This document shows, piece after piece, positions 7,772 to 15,973 of a stretch of DNA of 64,000 bases; within the stretch, counting starts at the first letter, position 1, and every line of letters starts with the position of its first letter. Below the pieces are notes generated by a model. The model was not told where the DNA came from. It did not search any database and saw only the letters and a list, made by a program, of their open reading frames with translations. Position numbers and translations under genes: made by a program. The DNA lies in assembly GCA_033762735.1 (NCBI GenBank), contig JANRLJ010000225.1:1-64000 (forward strand). Direction: 5' to 3'. Source of the DNA: JANRLJ01 sp033762735. GTDB lineage: Bacteria > Chloroflexota > Anaerolineae > Aggregatilineales > Phototrophicaceae.

Positions 7772-8817
7772 CCGCAACGACCCGCACTCCCCGGCGCATG
7801 TTCGCCTCGTCGAATCCGTTCCAGCCCTCGCCATTCTGGACGATCATCTCCTACATCATCCTCGGTTTCTGGACGCTGGTGGTGCTTTATCCGCTGTACT
7901 GGCTGTTTATCACGTCCTTTAAGAATCAGGTGGACGTAAGCAGCGGGCCAAAGTATCTGCCCTTTGTCGATTTTCAGCCGTCAATGGCGACCTGGAATGA
8001 ACTTGTCTTCCAGGCACGCGATCAGTTCGTGCTGCGCCCCTACACCAACACCATTCTGATCGGTATCCTGAGTTCGCTGCTGGCGCTGGTGATTGGGGCG
8101 GCGGCATCCTATGCGCTCAGCCGCTTCGAGTACCGTCCCAAGCCGGGATTGATCGTAACGTTTATCCTGTGTGTGGCGCTGATGATCCTGCTGATTGCGG
8201 CCAAAATCCCCTGGCCTGCTGCGGTCATCGCGGGGCTGGCGTTGTTTGTGCTGGTCGCGCAGACCATTGGTAAACGCTTTAAAGGCACGATGAACAACAA
8301 TGACATCGCCTTCTGGATGGTATCGCAGCGAATGCTGCCGCCTGTCGCGGTCGTCATTCCCATCTATGTGATGTTCCAGCAGTTAGGCTTGCTGAATACG
8401 CATATCGGGCTGATTCTGGCTTACGTCGCCATTAATCTGCCGCTGGTGATCTGGTTCATGCGCGATTACTTCTCCAGCATCCCGCTGGAACTGGAAGAAA
8501 GCGCCTTCATCGACGGTGCCTCGCGCTATCAGGTGCTGTTCCGAATCGTGCTGCCGCTGTCAATGCCGGGGCTGGTTGCCACCTTCCTGATCGTGCTGGT
8601 GTTCGCCTGGAACGAATACACGCTGGCGCTGTTCCTCACGGGTGCAGAGACGCAGACTATGCCGCTGCTGGTGGCGGCGCAGAACGCCACACGCGGCCCG
8701 CAGTGGTGGAATATCTCCGTGCTGGTCACGCTGATGGTGCTGCCGATTGTGGTGATGGCAATTGCGCTGGAACGCTTCATTGCACGCGGTATTCTGGTCG
8801 GCGCGGTAAAGGGGTAG
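7768..8817 (+). CDS. Sugar ABC transporter permease 2 (MalG-like)
   Basis: A 349-residue CUT1 permease whose ATG overlaps the previous stop codon. It has the TM1 signature LGFWTLVVLYPLYWLFITSFK, the NT motif (PYTNTILIGIL) and the EAA loop ESAFIDGASRYQVLFRIVLP. Between SRFEYRPKPG and MVSQRMLPP an insertion of about 60 residues is largely hydrophobic (two segments rich in Leu, Ile and Ala), where most relatives have only a short connection. The partner permease carries a comparable extra hydrophobic insert. Substrate unknown. Confidence 0.93.
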   Translation: MTATTRTPRRMFASSNPFQPSPFWTIISYIILGFWTLVVLYPLYWLFITSFKNQVDVSSGPKYLPFVDFQPSMATWNELVFQARDQFVLRPYTNTILIGILSSLLALVIGAAASYALSRFEYRPKPGLIVTFILCVALMILLIAAKIPWPAAVIAGLALFVLVAQTIGKRFKGTMNNNDIAFWMVSQRMLPPVAVVIPIYVMFQQLGLLNTHIGLILAYVAINLPLVIWFMRDYFSSIPLELEESAFIDGASRYQVLFRIVLPLSMPGLVATFLIVLVFAWNEYTLALFLTGAETQTMPLLVAAQNATRGPQWWNISVLVTLMVLPIVVMAIALERFIARGILVGAVKG

Positions 8818-8874
8818 GGCAGGTATTGAACGGCAGAGGACGCGGAGAATAGAACTTACGCAGCTGGTGTTTTC

Positions 8875-8930
8875 GCCCTCACCCCAAACCCCTCTGCAAG
8901 AGGCGCTCTCCCTCAGGTAGAGGGGCTTAA
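8875..8930 (-). repeat. Dispersed CCCCTC repeat, copy 1
   Basis: Read on the minus strand this is TTAAGCCCCTCT... ending GGGTTTGGGGTGAGGGC, matching 14775-14816 and 63341-63382. This copy has a roughly 14-base insertion in the middle. It lies 57 bases after the permease stop codon. Confidence 0.65.
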
Positions 8931-9014
8931 AAACCATATCCTCCCCCTTCGCTCAAAGCGCAGCGACGGGAGCAGGGCGTCGTGAGGGTTTGCATAAGTT
9001 CTGAGATTTGTATA

Positions 9015-9051
9015 CAAAATCTTGGCGCTCTTGGCGACTTGGCGGTTAAAC
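9015..9051 (+). repeat. CTTGGCG dispersed repeat, copy 1
   Basis: CAAAATCTTGGCG followed by a second and third TTGGCG-type unit and GGCGGTT is matched with a few changes at 15910-15946. Both copies are intergenic. No promoter or gene is visible in the rest of 8818-9077. Confidence 0.55.
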
Positions 9052-9077
9052 TTATTTGGTGAAATGACAACGACTCG

Positions 9078-9506
9078 ATGCTCAAAACACAACTCCTCCA
9101 TCCAACTATCCTGAACGTCCTCGGCGCATCGGGACATGGCAGTGGGATTCTGATCGCGGACGGCAACTATCCCTTCATCACCCGTGCCAATCCCGCCGCC
9201 GAGCGCGTGTATCTGAACCTGATGCCGGGATTACTGAACGCGACCGACGTACTGAAAGCGCTGCTGACGGCCATTCCGGTCGAGGCCGCCCACGTCATGC
9301 GCCGCGACGACAGCGCACCCGTCCCCATCCATGACGAATTTCGTGCCCTGCTGCCGGGGATTGACCTGCACCAGCATGGCCGCTTCGACTTTTATGATCT
9401 GGCGCGTGGGTCGGATGTATCCCTGGTGATTGCGACAGGCGAACAGAGGGTATACGCCAACATTCTGCTGGTGATCGGTGTCGTGCCGCCGGGAGAGTCG
9501 CAGTAA
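9078..9506 (+). CDS. RbsD/FucU-family sugar mutarotase
   Basis: A 142-residue RbsD/FucU protein; the family interconverts pyranose/furanose or alpha/beta anomers of ribose or fucose. The N-terminus MLKTQLLHPTILNVLGASGH places His20, the usual catalytic base, in position. GHGSGILIADGNYP replaces the family's GHGD with GHGS, and YANILLVIGVV is the C-terminal strand. The next gene starts inside its stop codon. Its place at the head of an E2-E3-E1 dehydrogenase block suggests the dehydrogenase belongs to a sugar or deoxysugar route rather than central pyruvate oxidation. Which sugar is not shown. Confidence 0.85.
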   Translation: MLKTQLLHPTILNVLGASGHGSGILIADGNYPFITRANPAAERVYLNLMPGLLNATDVLKALLTAIPVEAAHVMRRDDSAPVPIHDEFRALLPGIDLHQHGRFDFYDLARGSDVSLVIATGEQRVYANILLVIGVVPPGESQ

Positions 9507-10849
9507 TGGCGACGGTGGTCGTGATGCCCCGGCAGGGGAACACGGTGGAAAGCTGCGTGATCGCACAATGGCGCAAGGCAGCGGGCGACGCGGTGAAGAA
9601 GGGCGAACCGCTGCTGGATATCGAAACCGACAAGGCGCTGATGGAAGTGGAAAGCCCGGCAGATGGGACGCTGCTGGCGATTTTTGCCCCGCCAGGCGCG
9701 GAAGTGCCGGTGATGGCGAATATCGCCGTGATCGGTCAGGCAGGCGAAAGCGTCGAAGAATTTCGCCCAGCAGGAACAGCACAGGCACCCACCTCACACC
9801 CATCTGCTCCTCAGACCGTTTCCCTTCCCGCAACCGTGCCTGCGCCCATTCCCCAGTGGAACGGCGGGCGCATCCCGATTTCGCCTCGCGCACGGGGATT
9901 AGCCGCTGAAAAGGGCGTGGATGTGACCGCGCTCAGCGGCAGTGGGCCGGAAGGCCGAATCATCGAGCGCGATGTGCAGGCCGCGCTGCAACAGACTTCG
10001 CCCATGACGCGCACCGCCCGCTATCTTGCCCCACAAGGTGCGCCGCTCCCAGCCAATGGCAGCGGCCTCGGCGGACGCATCACCACCGATGATCTGCGAA
10101 ATCCCCTGCCACAGGAACAGGCACCCACGCCACCACAGACCGCAGAAGAAGACGTTCGCATCATTCCGATGACGGGTGTGCGCAAGGTCACGGCACAGCG
10201 CATGCTCCAATCGCTGCAAACGACCGCGCAGTTGACGCTCAATGCCTCTGCGGATGCCCGCGCCCTGCTGGATTATCGCAAGCGGCTGAAGGCAAGTCCG
10301 GAAGCACTCGGCCTGCAAACGATTACGATCAACGATCTGGTACTGTTCGCGGTGTCGCGGGTGCTGCCGGAATACCCCGATCTGAACGCCACGCTGAGCG
10401 ATAACACCATCATGCAGTACAAACGAGTCCATCTCGGCTTTGCGGTCGATGCCCCGCGTGGGCTGCTCGTCCCGGTTATTCAACGGGCAGATACACTCAG
10501 CCTGAAAGCGCTGGCCGCCGAAGCCAAACGCCTTGCCGGGCTGGCGGCTGAAGGCAAACTCCCGCCGGATGTAATGACCGGCGGCACCTTTACCGTGAGC
10601 AACCTGGGCAGCTTCGGAATCGAAAGCTTTACGCCCGTGCTGAATCCGCCGCAGGTGGCGATTCTGGGCGTGGGCGGTGTGCATCTCAAGCCTGTCGAGC
10701 GCGACGGTGAGGTGCAGTTCATCCCGCATCTGGCGCTGTCGCTGACCATCGATCATCAGGCCGTCGATGGCGCACCGGGCGCACGCTTCCTGCAAGCGCT
10801 CTCGCAGGCGATTGCCAACTTTGATCTGCTGCTGGCGATGGGCGGATAG
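9506..10849 (+). CDS. 2-oxoacid dehydrogenase E2 (dihydrolipoyl acyltransferase)
   Basis: A 447-residue E2 core subunit of a pyruvate/branched-chain/acetoin-type dehydrogenase complex. It carries one lipoyl domain (residues 1-80, lipoyl lysine 43 in ETDKALMEV), a Pro/Thr-rich linker, a peripheral-subunit-binding domain (124-160, ISPRARGLAAEKGVDV and GPEGRIIERDV) and the catalytic acyltransferase domain with HQAVDG (His417, Asp421). A second short segment at about 170-200 (GSGLGGRITTDDL) looks like a degenerate half of another subunit-binding domain. It overlaps the mutarotase by one base, and E3 follows five bases after. Confidence 0.93.
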   Translation: MATVVVMPRQGNTVESCVIAQWRKAAGDAVKKGEPLLDIETDKALMEVESPADGTLLAIFAPPGAEVPVMANIAVIGQAGESVEEFRPAGTAQAPTSHPSAPQTVSLPATVPAPIPQWNGGRIPISPRARGLAAEKGVDVTALSGSGPEGRIIERDVQAALQQTSPMTRTARYLAPQGAPLPANGSGLGGRITTDDLRNPLPQEQAPTPPQTAEEDVRIIPMTGVRKVTAQRMLQSLQTTAQLTLNASADARALLDYRKRLKASPEALGLQTITINDLVLFAVSRVLPEYPDLNATLSDNTIMQYKRVHLGFAVDAPRGLLVPVIQRADTLSLKALAAEAKRLAGLAAEGKLPPDVMTGGTFTVSNLGSFGIESFTPVLNPPQVAILGVGGVHLKPVERDGEVQFIPHLALSLTIDHQAVDGAPGARFLQALSQAIANFDLLLAMGG

Positions 10850-10854
10850 GTACG

Positions 10855-12192
10855 ATGGCCGATACCCACGACCTTATCATTATTGGCGGCGGACCGGGCG
10901 GTTATGTCGCGGCGGAGCGGGCAGGCGCGGCGGGCAAAAACGTGCTGCTGATCGAACGCGCACATTTAGGCGGGACGTGCCTGAACGCGGGCTGTATCCC
11001 GACCAACACGCTGCTGCACTCGGCCAAACTCTACAGCAAAATCCAGAACGCGTCGCACTACGGCGTCCATGCCGACAACGCCCGCTTCGATCTTGCCGAA
11101 GTGATGGGGCGCAAACGCCGTGTGATTCAAACGCTGCGCAACGGTGTGGCCTATCAGATGGCACGGCATCATGTCACGGTGCGGGCAGGGGAAGCGGCCT
11201 TTGTTGACCGTCAGACGGTGCAGATCGAAGGCGACCTTTTCACCGCGCCCAACATCATCATCGCAACCGGGGCGCATCCGGTCTGGCCGGACGTGCCGGG
11301 GATCGAACACGCCGTCACGACCACCCAACTGCTCGACCGCGAAACGTTGCCCGCTGAAATGGTCATCCTGGGCGCGGGGCCGCTGGCCGTTGGCCTCGCC
11401 GCCATTTACGGGATGATCGGCGTGAAGGTCAGCCTTGTCTCCCCCGAAGCGCGTCTGCTGCCCGACCACGACAGCGAACTCGTCCACCTGCTGCTGCTGG
11501 AACTGCACAACGTCACGCTGCATCTGGAAAGCGATGTACAGCGCATCACGCCCGACAGCGTGACCGCCGCGCACAAGGGGCATCAACTCACGCTCCCGGC
11601 GGATACTATCGTCATCTGTGGGCAGCGCGTGCCGAACGTCGAAGGGTTGGGGCTGGAGCACACCGGACTGGACTACAGCGCGGCAGGCATCTTGGTTGAT
11701 GAACAGCAGCGCACCAATCTGCCCGGCGTGTATGCCATCGGTGACGTGACCGGGAGGGCGATGTGGGCACACGCCGCATCGCGTATGGCAGAGGTCGCCG
11801 TGAATCATCTGCTTGGGATTCCCGACCGCTTCCGGGTTCATGCCATGCCGTCCGTCGTCTACAGTGACCCGGAGATTGCCTCAGTCGGATTGACCGCCGA
11901 CCAGGCGACCGCACAGGGGTTCCGCGTCAAAGTGGGGCGGCTGCCGCTGAGCGCCAATGGCCGCTGGGTGATCGAGAATGAAGGGCGGCGTGGTCTGTGC
12001 AAGGTGGTGGTGGATGCGGATACAGGGCGCTTGCTCGGTGTGCATCTGCTCGCGCCCAACGCGCCCGATCTGATCTTCGGCGCGGCGGCTATGCTGGAAG
12101 ACGAATTCCGCACCGCTGATCTCAAACAGGTGTTGTTCGCGCATCCCACTGTGTCCGAAATCTTGAAAGACTCCGTTTACGAACTCAGGTAA
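10855..12192 (+). CDS. lpdA: Dihydrolipoyl dehydrogenase (E3)
   Basis: A 445-residue FAD-dependent E3 that reoxidises E2 dihydrolipoamide with NAD+. It shows the FAD-binding GGGPGG at 11-16, the redox-active pair Cys42/Cys47 in GGTCLNAGCIP, an NAD-binding region at VILGAGPLAVGLAAIYG, the second FAD contact VYAIGDVTG, and the C-terminal active-site HPTVSE (His430, Glu435). All key residues are present. It sits between E2 and E1 with short spacers, so it is dedicated to this complex. It is shorter than the usual 460-475 residues but complete. Confidence 0.94.
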   Translation: MADTHDLIIIGGGPGGYVAAERAGAAGKNVLLIERAHLGGTCLNAGCIPTNTLLHSAKLYSKIQNASHYGVHADNARFDLAEVMGRKRRVIQTLRNGVAYQMARHHVTVRAGEAAFVDRQTVQIEGDLFTAPNIIIATGAHPVWPDVPGIEHAVTTTQLLDRETLPAEMVILGAGPLAVGLAAIYGMIGVKVSLVSPEARLLPDHDSELVHLLLLELHNVTLHLESDVQRITPDSVTAAHKGHQLTLPADTIVICGQRVPNVEGLGLEHTGLDYSAAGILVDEQQRTNLPGVYAIGDVTGRAMWAHAASRMAEVAVNHLLGIPDRFRVHAMPSVVYSDPEIASVGLTADQATAQGFRVKVGRLPLSANGRWVIENEGRRGLCKVVVDADTGRLLGVHLLAPNAPDLIFGAAAMLEDEFRTADLKQVLFAHPTVSEILKDSVYELR

Positions 12193-12201
12193 GAAATCAA
12201 C

Positions 12202-14664
12202 ATGCCAAAATCGATTCTGATTGACCCGGTGGCGCAGCGCAGCCCTTCTGTCCTGCGCGCCCCGGAAATTCCTGTAAACGCTTATCAGGCCGACCCCTCG
12301 CGTGAGGCTGATCTGTATGGCTCGGCTGATCTGGCGCAGATGTACCGCGACATGGTGACGATCCGCGAGTTCGAGACGATGCTCGACCGCATCAAGCGCG
12401 AGGGTGCGTACTTCGGCATCGACTACAACCATAAAGGCCCCGCGCATCTGTCCATCGGGCAGGAAGGCACGGCGGTTGGGCTGTGCTATCACCTCAACCT
12501 GGACGATTTCATTTTCGGGTCACACCGCAGTCATGGCGAAATCCTGGCGAAAAGCCTGCGGGCGATTGCGCTGATGGACGATGATGCGCTGCTGCGGGTG
12601 ATGGAAACCTACCTCGACGGCGCGGTGCTGCGCGTAGTGGAGACGTTCTCGCAGGGGAAAACAGTCAGGGAACTGGCCGTGAATTACGTCCTGTACGGGA
12701 CGCTGGCCGAGATCTTCGGGCGGGCGACGGGCTTCAATCAGGGCATGGGCGGGTCGATGCACGCCTTCTTCCCGCCCTTTGGCGTGATGCCTAACAACGC
12801 CATCGTCGGTGGCAGCGCGGATATTGCCGTCGGCGCAGCACTGTTCAAGCGCGTGAATCGCAGACCGGGCATCGTGATCGCCAACATCGGGGACGCATCA
12901 ATGGGCTGCGGGCCGGTGTGGGAAGCGATGATGTTCGCGGCGATGGATCAGTACAAAACGCTCTGGGATGAATCCGTCGGGGGCAGGCCGCCGATCCTGT
13001 TCAACTTCATCAACAACTTCTACGGCATGGGTGGGCAGCCGTTCGGCGAGACGATGGGCTTCGGGATGCTGGCGCGGGTGGGGCTGGGTGTGAATCCCGA
13101 AGCCATGCACGCCGAGCGGGTAGACGGCTATAACCCGCTGGCCGTCGCGGAGGCCATCGCGCGTAAGAAAGCGATTCTGCTGGCGGGTGAGGGGCCGGTG
13201 CTGCTGGACACCGTGACGTACCGCTTCTCCGGACATTCGCCGTCGGATGCGTCCTCCTACCGCGAACGCGAGGAAGTCGAACGCTGGCGCGAACAGGACT
13301 CGCTGGTGACATTCCGGCGCTACCTGCTGGAAAACGACCACACGCAAGAAACTGACCTGGAAACGTTCCAGGCAGAAATGGTCGAGCGCTTGCAGCACGT
13401 CCTCCGCGCCGCGATCTCGCCTGATCTCTCCCCGCGCGTGAAGACCACCATCGACACCATTGGCGGGTTCATGTTCTCCAACGGCGTCAAAGACCGGATG
13501 GCAGACGGACAGCCGGAAGTTCTGATCCCCAAAGAGGAAAGCCGCCTGAGTGTGACGCAGGCCAAGTCCCGTTCAGGACTGGACGAGCAGGGCAAGCCGC
13601 TGCCGAAGCTGAAGTGCCTCACGTATGCCGAAGCGCTCTATGAAGCGATGATGCACCGCTTCTATGAAGACCCGACCATGATCGCGTATGGCGAGGAAAA
13701 CCGCGACTGGGGCGGGGCATTCGGCGTGTATCGTGGGCTGACGGAATGCCTGCCCTATCACCGTCTGTTCAATTCACCGATTTCCGAAGCGGCGATTGTC
13801 GGCACGGCGGTGGGCTATGCCCTCAGCGGCGGTCGCGTCGTGGCGGAACTCATGTACTGCGACTTCATGGGGCGGGCGGGCGACGAGGTATTCAACCAGA
13901 TGGCGAAGTGGCAGGCCATGAGCGCGGGTGTGCTGCAAATGCCGCTGGTGCTTCGTGTGTCCGTCGGGTCGAAGTACGGGGCACAGCACTCGCAGGACTG
14001 GTCATCGCTGGTGGCGCATATCCCCGGCCTTCAGGTGATGTTCCCCGCGACGGCCTACGACGCGAAAGGGATGCTCAACCTGGCGCTGCACGGCACCGAC
14101 CCGGTCGTGTTCTTCGAGAGCCAGCGCCTTTATGCCGAGCCGGAAACGGTTGTCCCCGGCGGTGTCCCGGTGGATTACTATGAAGTGCCGCTGGGCGAAC
14201 CTGCCGTGCGCCGTGCCGGGAAGGACATCACGCTGGTGACGATTGGCGCGACGCTCTACCGTGCGCTGGAAGCCGCTGCCGACTTAGAGACGAAATACGG
14301 CCTGAGCGCCGAAGTCATCGACACTCGCTTTATCAATCCGCTGAATTATGAGCGCATTCTGGAATCGGTGAAGAAGACCGGGCGGGTGGTGCTGGCGTCG
14401 GATGCCTGTGAGCGTGGGTCATTCCTGCACACGATGGCGTCCACAATCTCGCAACTGGCATTCGATGATCTGGATGCGCCCGTCGTGGTGGTCGGGGCGC
14501 GGAACTGGATTACGCCGCCGGCAGAACTGGAAGATGCCTTTTTCCCGCAGAAGGAATGGATTCTGGACACGATTCATGAGCGCGTTCTACCGCTGCCCGG
14601 TCACACGGTCACGACGGTGCAGACGCGCGGGGAAATCCTGCGGCGCAATCGGCTGGGGGTATGA
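12202..14664 (+). CDS. 2-oxoacid dehydrogenase E1, fused alpha-beta subunits
   Basis: An 820-residue thiamine-diphosphate decarboxylase with E1 alpha (about 1-400) and E1 beta (about 470-820) in one chain. The alpha half has GSHRSHGE, GGSMHAFF and the ThDP/Mg motif GDASMG (230-235) ending NNFYGMGGQ. The beta half has LTYAEALYEAMM, PISEAAIVG, DFMGRAGDEVFNQ and the C-terminal IDTRFINPLNYERIL. About 45 residues between GEILAK and LAEIFGRATG are extra compared with ordinary E1 alpha chains. It is the last gene of the E2-E3-E1 block. The substrate may be pyruvate, a branched-chain or a sugar-derived 2-oxoacid; nothing in the sequence decides. Confidence 0.92.
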   Translation: MPKSILIDPVAQRSPSVLRAPEIPVNAYQADPSREADLYGSADLAQMYRDMVTIREFETMLDRIKREGAYFGIDYNHKGPAHLSIGQEGTAVGLCYHLNLDDFIFGSHRSHGEILAKSLRAIALMDDDALLRVMETYLDGAVLRVVETFSQGKTVRELAVNYVLYGTLAEIFGRATGFNQGMGGSMHAFFPPFGVMPNNAIVGGSADIAVGAALFKRVNRRPGIVIANIGDASMGCGPVWEAMMFAAMDQYKTLWDESVGGRPPILFNFINNFYGMGGQPFGETMGFGMLARVGLGVNPEAMHAERVDGYNPLAVAEAIARKKAILLAGEGPVLLDTVTYRFSGHSPSDASSYREREEVERWREQDSLVTFRRYLLENDHTQETDLETFQAEMVERLQHVLRAAISPDLSPRVKTTIDTIGGFMFSNGVKDRMADGQPEVLIPKEESRLSVTQAKSRSGLDEQGKPLPKLKCLTYAEALYEAMMHRFYEDPTMIAYGEENRDWGGAFGVYRGLTECLPYHRLFNSPISEAAIVGTAVGYALSGGRVVAELMYCDFMGRAGDEVFNQMAKWQAMSAGVLQMPLVLRVSVGSKYGAQHSQDWSSLVAHIPGLQVMFPATAYDAKGMLNLALHGTDPVVFFESQRLYAEPETVVPGGVPVDYYEVPLGEPAVRRAGKDITLVTIGATLYRALEAAADLETKYGLSAEVIDTRFINPLNYERILESVKKTGRVVLASDACERGSFLHTMASTISQLAFDDLDAPVVVVGARNWITPPAELEDAFFPQKEWILDTIHERVLPLPGHTVTTVQTRGEILRRNRLGV

Positions 14665-14774
14665 AGCTGGTTTTCCGAGACATGGGTTGGGGCTTATGCA
14701 AACCCTCAATCCCACAAGCAAAACGGCGCACCCTGCTCCCCTTGTTCTGAGGGGGAAAGGGAAGAGTATTGTGT

Positions 14775-14816
14775 TTAAGCCCCTCTGCCTGAGGGAGAGG
14801 GGTTTGGGGTGAGGGC
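14775..14816 (+). repeat. Dispersed CCCCTC repeat, copy 2
   Basis: TTAAGCCCCTCT, a short GAGGGAGAGGGG hairpin arm and GGTTTGGGGTGAGGGC match 63341-63382 almost base for base. It lies between the convergent E1 and aldo/keto reductase genes, where a hairpin could end transcription from both sides. Confidence 0.65.
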
Positions 14817-14827
14817 GAACAAGAGGA

Positions 14828-15820
14828 TTATTCCGCCAGAATCGCCTCAATTGCGTTTTGCTCGTCTTCGCTCAGGGAGAGGTTGTCCAACGCGCCGACA
14901 ATATCCTCAATCTGGCTGACCTTGCTCGCGCCGATCAGCACCGAGGTCATGGCGGGCAGGCGCAGAATCCACACCGTCGCAAGCTGTGCCAGCGTTTGGC
15001 CGCGCTGCTGCGCGATGTCGTTCAGCCGCCGCACCTTGCTCAGCACCGACTCGGTAATCTGGCCTTCGGTCAGGAACGGCGATTCGCCCGCCGCCCGCGA
15101 GTCCTGTGGGATGCCGTTCAGATAGCGGTTGGTCAGCAAGCCCTGCGCCAGCGGCGAGAACGGAATGCAGCCGATGCCTTCTTCCGTCAGCACATCCACC
15201 AGGCCGTTTTCAATCCAGCGATCAAACATATTGTAGCGCGGCTGATGAATCAGGCATGGTGTCCCCAGTTCGCGCAGAATCCGCGCCGCTTCCCGCGTCT
15301 GCTCGGCGGAATAGGAGCTGATGCCCACGTACAGTGCCCGCCCGCTGCGCACAGCATAATCCAGCGCGGACATGGTTTCTTCCAGCGGCGTGTCGGGGTC
15401 GGGGCGGTGGCTGTAGAAGATGTCCACATAATCCAGCTTCATGCGCTTGAGGCTCTGGTCGAGGCTGGCGATCAGGTACTTGCGCGACCCCCATTCGCCA
15501 TACGGCCCCGGCCACATCCGATAACCCGCTTTGGAGGAGATAATCAGCTCGTCGCGGTAGGGGCGGAAGTCCTGTTCCATGATGACGCCGAAATGCTCCT
15601 CGGCGGAACCGGGCGGAGGGCCATAATTGTTGGCGAGGTCGAAGTGGGTGATGCCCAGGTCGAAGGCACGGCGCAGCATCGCCCGCGCATTTTCCTGTGT
15701 ATCCACCCCGCCGAAGTTGTGCCACAGGCCGAGCGCCACCGCCGGGAGCAGCAGGCCGCTCCTGCCGCTGCGACGATAGTGCATCTGGTCATATCGTTGT
15801 TCTGCTGCCAAGTAAACCAT
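14828..15820 (-). CDS. Aldo/keto reductase, YghZ-like
   Basis: A 330-residue NADPH-dependent aldo/keto reductase close to E. coli YghZ (L-glyceraldehyde-3-phosphate reductase) as remembered: the N-terminus MVYLAAEQRYDQMHYRRSG and LPAVALGLWHNFG match that family, which supports this start. Catalytic residues are visible as FDLANNYGP (Asp and Tyr), ISSKAGYRMWPGPYG (Lys) and YSHRPDP (His). The insertion rich in GPYGEWGSRKYL is typical of the YghZ/Kv-beta group. It faces the dehydrogenase block and lies upstream of araA on the same strand, consistent with sugar or aldehyde metabolism. Physiological substrate uncertain. Confidence 0.92.
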   Translation of the reverse strand: MVYLAAEQRYDQMHYRRSGRSGLLLPAVALGLWHNFGGVDTQENARAMLRRAFDLGITHFDLANNYGPPPGSAEEHFGVIMEQDFRPYRDELIISSKAGYRMWPGPYGEWGSRKYLIASLDQSLKRMKLDYVDIFYSHRPDPDTPLEETMSALDYAVRSGRALYVGISSYSAEQTREAARILRELGTPCLIHQPRYNMFDRWIENGLVDVLTEEGIGCIPFSPLAQGLLTNRYLNGIPQDSRAAGESPFLTEGQITESVLSKVRRLNDIAQQRGQTLAQLATVWILRLPAMTSVLIGASKVSQIEDIVGALDNLSLSEDEQNAIEAILAE

Positions 15821-15909
15821 GATGAATCATCCTCCGCGTTCTCCGCGTCTCACTAAAAGCATAAGAAGAATTTAACCACAGAGAACACAGAGGTCACAGA
15901 GATCAAATT

Positions 15910-15946
15910 CAAAATCTTGGCGTACTTTGCGTCTTGGCGGTTCAAT
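15910..15946 (+). repeat. CTTGGCG dispersed repeat, copy 2
   Basis: CAAAATCTTGGCG...TCTTGGCGGTT matches 9015-9051. It lies 28 bases beyond the araA stop codon and follows an ACCACAGAG-rich stretch. It is non-coding. Confidence 0.55.
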
Positions 15947-15973
15947 CTTTTCAATGCTGTTTGCACCTTTATG

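Noticed and set aside
6941..7834. Minus-strand frame of 297 codons under the permeases
   Set aside because: Polar, low-complexity antisense shadow of two recognisable permeases.
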